Both the position numbers and the translations under genes were made by a program. A stretch of 64,000 bases of DNA, taken from assembly GCA_910589415.1 (NCBI GenBank), contig OU342638.1:15044014-15108013 (forward strand), written 5' to 3'. The notes under the pieces were generated by a model. The model did no database searches, was not told where the DNA came from, and saw only the letters and a list, made by a program, of their open reading frames with translations. Source of the stretch: Malachius bipustulatus (lineage: Eukaryota; Arthropoda; Insecta; Coleoptera; Melyridae). Below, piece by piece: positions 59,851 to 64,000 of this stretch; within the stretch, counting starts at the first letter, position 1; every line of letters starts with the position of its first letter.

Positions 59851-61562
59851 AGGTTGCCAGATCACCTTGTCGATTGTTACCAGGACTGGAGCTTGTACTG
59901 TAGTCTCCTTCGGTCTAGGTTCCTATTCTACATTGATCATGACTCTCTGCGATCTTGACGTCGAATAACATCAGGTTCACAATATCCTGTTTGACCAATC
60001 GATGACCCACCTGATCACCTAATCGATGACCCAGTAGCAATTGTCATGACAATTGGTCTTCCGTTTATCTGCCCTTTTAATTTTACTCCCAGATCGTGAA
60101 ATTGCGTTTGAATGTTCTGATGGAAAGCGTCTTTGAGGTTTTGCAGTCACGTATCAGTTACGGGAGCTGAAACCACAACGATAACAATTTTTTTAGCATT
60201 CTGGTCCTTACCAGGACTTCGTTCAGGGAGTGCGTAGTCTCAAAAACACTAAAGTCAACAATTAGACTAGAACCACAACGGTATAGCACTTCCTGGAAGC
60301 AATTATTCTTCTTAGATTCCATTCTTCCTTGATTTTTTATCTTTAAACTTCTCTAAAATTTTCTTTTTTCTCTTTATTGATGTTCACTGCTCTCATTTTT
60401 GGGAATGTTATATAGTTCGACGCCTTCATTACAGCTTCCATCTCTAACGCTGCACTAAAAGACTCGGCGCATCTGGGGGCATTACAGTTGTAGCCCTTTC
60501 TACTCACTCCCTTTTTAAATTTTGAGTAAAGATGCCAAAAGAAAAATGTGCGAGCAGAAGATGCTATTCCCTCTGGCTCCGTTCGGGTACGTTCAAATTC
60601 CTTTGAACCCGAAGCGGAACAGAGGGTGTTGGGGGATCTTAGAAGAAAGTTACAAATTTTTCAGTGATCGTCTAGATCAATAATGTTTTCTAAAAAAATT
60701 TCCAAAAAGTTTCAAAAAGCTGTTCAAAGACCTGACCTGACCTGCCCTACGCTGTGATTATTTAAATTTCAGGTCACACAAAACACACTAAAATAAAAGT
60801 TGGAACTCTCGAACATAACTATTGTCCAGGAACGGAAACTAAAATAGAGACTGGAACTAGAACCTGGAGCTAGAGCCTGGAGCTGGAACCCTGCAAATTA
60901 AAACTCATTACCATCTGAATCTACCAACCGTCATTTAATATTACCGAAGTGTGCACGCCATTATACCCAAGTCGAGCTTCTCTAAACTATCCCATGTTAC
61001 TCAGTATCACCAAATCTCAACACTACCTAATTAGAAACCACATAGAAATTAGCCCTGATAAAGAACTCTCAAACAACAATTTCATACCTGAGTTTAAACA
61101 AACCACTACACGAAACAATTAACTAAATAATTCACTTTATTGAACCATGTTCACACCATCAGTATTTCAGACAGAAAGAAAGACCAACCTAATTTCGTCG
61201 GTTTCTGACCTGAGAGCTCCCCTCCCTCTAATCGATACATCTACCCATCTTCCTTTACCCTTACTGCTCTGACATCGCCCTTCTGACTGGCGGATGGCAG
61301 ACTGGAATCTGACAGACTCATCATTCGACCTCGCTACAATGCCCCAGAATATAAAACTAGCGGTGTGTAAACATTCCGATCATGTGTATTATCCTGCGCC
61401 TTTTGCTAGTCTAATTTTCATTCGAAACAGATGTGGAAAAGCGCACGCTGCACAGTCGCGCGACTAAATGTCGTTAGTGTGCGCCTTGTTTGAGTATTTG
61501 GCCATGCTGACAATCGATGCGTCGCGAGAGAAAAATCACGGACGACAAAATAGTGGCTTTCT
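59851..61562. other. Spacer with a 58-base hairpin, possibly gypsy interior
   Basis: CCCTCTGGCTCCGTTCGGGT and ACCCGAAGCGGAACAGAGGG, allowing for a few mismatches, form a strong hairpin at 60569-60626. Short ACCTGGAGCTAGAGCCTGG-type repeats lie near 60860. Minus-strand frames from 60180 to 59950 could be internal gypsy sequence, but no motif confirms this. Confidence 0.4.
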
Positions 61563-61618
61563 CGCCTGGCTTCAACTGAAAGCATAGTTGATTCCGGGCT
61601 GTTTTGTCGTGGTGTGAG
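61563..61618 (-). repeat. Second copy of the 25430-25505 repeat
   Basis: GCATAGTTGATTCCGGGCTG followed by TTTTGTCGTGGT matches the block near 25460. It lies 650 bases upstream of the Penelope-like ORF, in inverse orientation relative to the version at 26228. This is compatible with a Penelope-like terminus. 61619-62239 holds nothing else recognised. Confidence 0.45.
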
Positions 61619-62239
61619 CCACAAGCTGTATCCTGTCAACCGCAAAGCGATTAAATATTCAGTTTGAGATGATGAGACCTAAAAAAACTGGAATCTACAT
61701 TGCAGGACACGGCGTCACAAAACCGTTCTGCGTGGACAGTAATAATAGTTTCGGGCAATTTGTTGGTGAAGTAAGATCAATTTCGATTCAACGTTGTTTC
61801 AGTTTGTGAGGAGATTTTATATTTTAAGTGCATAATTTGATTTTATGGAATTATAAATGTCTACATTAGATCAAACACCTCTAATGTATCAATAATAATA
61901 TTAATAAAGTCAAACGGAAAACTTAGGTAAACAATAAGGCAGTTGAAAGGCAAAGGAAAAAACATAGGTACAAGTAAGTCAGCTAACTAAAGATTATCTT
62001 TGCTATGATGGAAAGCCATACCTGAATCATGGCTGCCGAAGGCATTATCCAAATAAGTTATTTCGTGCAATCAGAATAAGTTATAGCTGAGGTGGCAAAG
62101 CTCATTATTGTTAAATTTCCATTACTAAATAATACACCTTTGTGAAGTATTGTTATTTAAAAAATCTTATTTACAAACATAATTGGTTGTTTACAAGTTT
62201 GTTATTATCTTAAGATTCCTTGAAGAAGTTACCACGTTT

Positions 62240-63129
62240 TTTATTCTAAACCTGTCTTATTCTAATGATCATTATTATAGTTGATGTGTGTAGTTTTTCA
62301 CGGCCAGCGTCCATTGAAATAAAAAAAATAGAAAAGGATGGAAAACTACCATTTCTTGATGTCCTCGTTAACAGAAATTTACCAAAAAGCAACATACACT
62401 GCAATCGATATTTACACAAAAACTTCAACCAGCATCCAGGTCAAAAACGAGTAATAATAAAAACCCTGGGGAATCTTTTATCCTGAATTTGTCACACCCA
62501 ACATCTGCAAGAAGAGCTCGCCCATAGATAATGGGCGACGAATAATCTGCAGACGAATGGGTACACCACTCAAGAAATCAGGAGGCATCAAAGCCATCAT
62601 TAAACCTACACAAGTTCACAATATTCTTTGTTTAGCTAAAGACCCCATTGATCCTCTTTCTACCGCTGGAGTTCATGGAATACCTTGCTCCTGTGCTGCT
62701 GTATACATTGAAACCAGCAAACGCAGCGTCAACACCCGCGTGACCGAACACAACAGAAACTGCCGCCTGGGCTGTCGCCGGCACACCATGCTTCAGGACG
62801 ATCACGCAATATGCTTTAAAAAGACGAAAGTCCTGTCAACTACTTCACATCGTGAAGCAATTGAAATTTATAAGCATCCAAATAATTTCAACAGAAGGGA
62901 GGAATGAAACTGTGAGGATTTGGTAACCGGATTACGTCTGACCTAAATGAGTCATCGTCTGACTCAGGAATACATTGCATCATCGGGGAGACCGGCCGTT
63001 GCTGAGTGGAGATAGTTATTGGAGGGGGTATGACGTCACCAGGCGTCACCCTACAAATAAGAGCTCTCTCGCAGCCGTCCAGTCAGTTGTCAGTGAGCCC
63101 GGAGAGTGGAAGTGTCCCTTGCGCATATC
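62240..63129 (+). pseudogene. Penelope-like element: RT end, GIY-YIG endonuclease, 3' region
   Basis: The frame at 62265-62486 encodes EKDGKLPFLDVLVNRN, then IHCNRYLHKNFNQHPGQKR, the end of the Penelope RT. After a stop and frame change, 62557-62907 encodes GVHGIPCSCAAVYIETSKRS, TRVTEHNRNCRLG and SHREAIEIYKHPNNFNRREE, the GIY-YIG endonuclease joined to RT in this class. The GIY tyrosine is His and the YIG glycine is Glu, so the nuclease is probably dead. The non-coding 3' part has a perfect CRE palindrome TGACGTCA at 63031-63038 and TCAGTTG near 63083, perhaps remnants of the element's internal promoter. Most of the RT is missing. Confidence 0.8.
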
Positions 63130-64000
63130 TAACCGCTGATGATGTCTACCTCATCGGCACTTTACTTATAAGGAATTTCTTAAGGCGTTTCCAAAAGTCC
63201 GCACGTGGGAAATTTTGATATCTGTCGTCAATTTTGTTAAAAAATGTATTAACATAATGTCCAGTTCCTGTAAAAGATATTGTTAGTCGATGGACGTTTG
63301 CAGCTAACTTATGTCTACTCCTGATCAAATAAAAAGTGATTTTCATTGCCAGGATAATATTGTGGATTATTCAAAACATAACGAAAGGACTGGCTGATGT
63401 AGAGTAAGGGAAGTGTCATTATAACCTTAAGACGTCGATGACTCTCATCGCTCTCTTCTGCAATGGAAAGAGGCGGTCCTGAATGTATTTATGAGCTCAT
63501 ACTAGAAGAGCATAACTTATATTCAATTGAAAAAGTGCATGATATATGCAATAAAAATGATTGCTAACGATACTGAGTGCACCAGGTTATTTCAATCAAA
63601 AATTGAGGAACACAATCTCTTGCACAAAACGAGACCATGAGGCTTAAACCCACAGGTCATCATGAATATGCAACCCGGAAAAAATTTACTTCTTTAGAAT
63701 ACTCAGCCAAGCTGGTCATCTCCAAGTTTTTTAACGAGAAAACTATGGAATTTGTCAACGTTTACCTGGAGTCTATTAGACATACGAGTAAACCATCCTT
63801 TCGAGCTCACTGCTGTATTGCTACATTCAATTGTCTGATCCAATTGGAGACCAGTAGACACGGCCATCTGCAAAAAACAAGAAGAAAACTCCGGGAGTAT
63901 CATAATCTATATAACTATCGGGAAGGTCGTTCATAAGTTTTGGGAACAAAAGTGGTCCAAGAACTGAACCTTGTGGCACCCCCATATTTATAGGCAAAAA
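63130..64000 (-). pseudogene. CR1/jockey-like RT, C-terminal half, running off the window
   Basis: On the minus strand from the window edge: NMGVPQGSVLGPLLF and NDLPDSYIDYD, then a region where the family has its ADD motif but this copy reads LFLQMAVST. Next come WFTRMSNRLQVNVDKFHSFL (thumb), LQKRAMRVIDVL, IMTLPLLYISQSFRYVLNNP, TRHKLAANVHRLTISFTGTG and YQNFPRADFWKRLKKFLISK. The reading shifts frame at least three times and a large piece between 63620 and 63470 is poorly conserved. Loss of the catalytic Asp pair indicates a dead copy. It abuts the Penelope-like remnant tail to tail. Confidence 0.75.

Noticed and set aside
63129..63155. CTGATGATG followed by a short stem, as a second hammerhead
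   Set aside because: The GAAAC part is missing, and the same bases are better explained as the C-terminal codons of the minus-strand RT element.

Overview
The window looks like intron-rich, AT-rich nuclear DNA of an insect or close arthropod. The evidence is one exon of an insect-type fatty acyl-CoA reductase (FAR) with GT/AG borders, animal TATA and TCAGT initiator signals, and many arthropod-type transposable elements (jockey/CR1-like and I/R1-like non-LTR elements, a Penelope-like element, Ty3/gypsy pieces, mariner, TA-flanked foldback elements). The species cannot be named from this sequence. No rRNA, convincing tRNA, CRISPR array or prokaryotic operon is visible.

Host gene content is sparse. 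The one protein-coding segment I am confident in is 57078-57325 on the plus strand: an acceptor, a 14-base leader, an ATG and 78 codons of the NAD(P)-binding N-terminus of a FAR, then a GTAAGT donor. A TATA box, a TCAGT initiator and a 210-base ATG-free leader ending in AAG|GTAAGT lie at 17698-17940. I propose, by inference, that this is the 5' UTR exon of the same gene, which would give a 39 kb first intron. Two weaker candidate first exons sit at 29805-29873 and 40325-40391. The rest of the FAR gene would lie beyond 64000.

Region by region. 1-3861: nearly full-length jockey/CR1-like element with three frameshifts. 4.7-8 kb: two long palindromic foldback elements. 13-19.5 kb: a dense cluster of related palindromic elements with ends resembling ACAGGGTGTCCC. 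19.5-21.4 kb: dead DD34D mariner with a secondary insertion. 22.7-23.9 kb: GC-rich palindromes. 25.4-31.5 kb: Penelope-like termini and pieces of several non-LTR elements. 32.7-33.5 kb: simple and GC-rich repeats. 35.4-38.4 kb: truncated non-LTR element with a TTGTA tail, dead mariner-type transposase, small palindrome, RT fragment, and a repeat carrying a near-consensus hammerhead ribozyme core. 42.5-44.6 kb: RTE-like and I/R1-like fragments and a field of opposing short repeats. 46-49.4 kb: two I/R1-like elements facing each other. 49.5-51.2 kb: foldback element holding gypsy pol debris. 51.9-53.5 kb: satellite-like array. 54.75-55.55 kb: solo LTR. 58.6-59.85 kb: gypsy LTR with duplicated pol tail. 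62.2-63.1 kb: Penelope-like RT/GIY-YIG remnant. 63.1-64 kb: RT fragment running off the window.

The genes do not form a pathway. The picture is a very large host intron that has repeatedly absorbed mobile elements, nearly all inactivated by stops, frameshifts or truncation.
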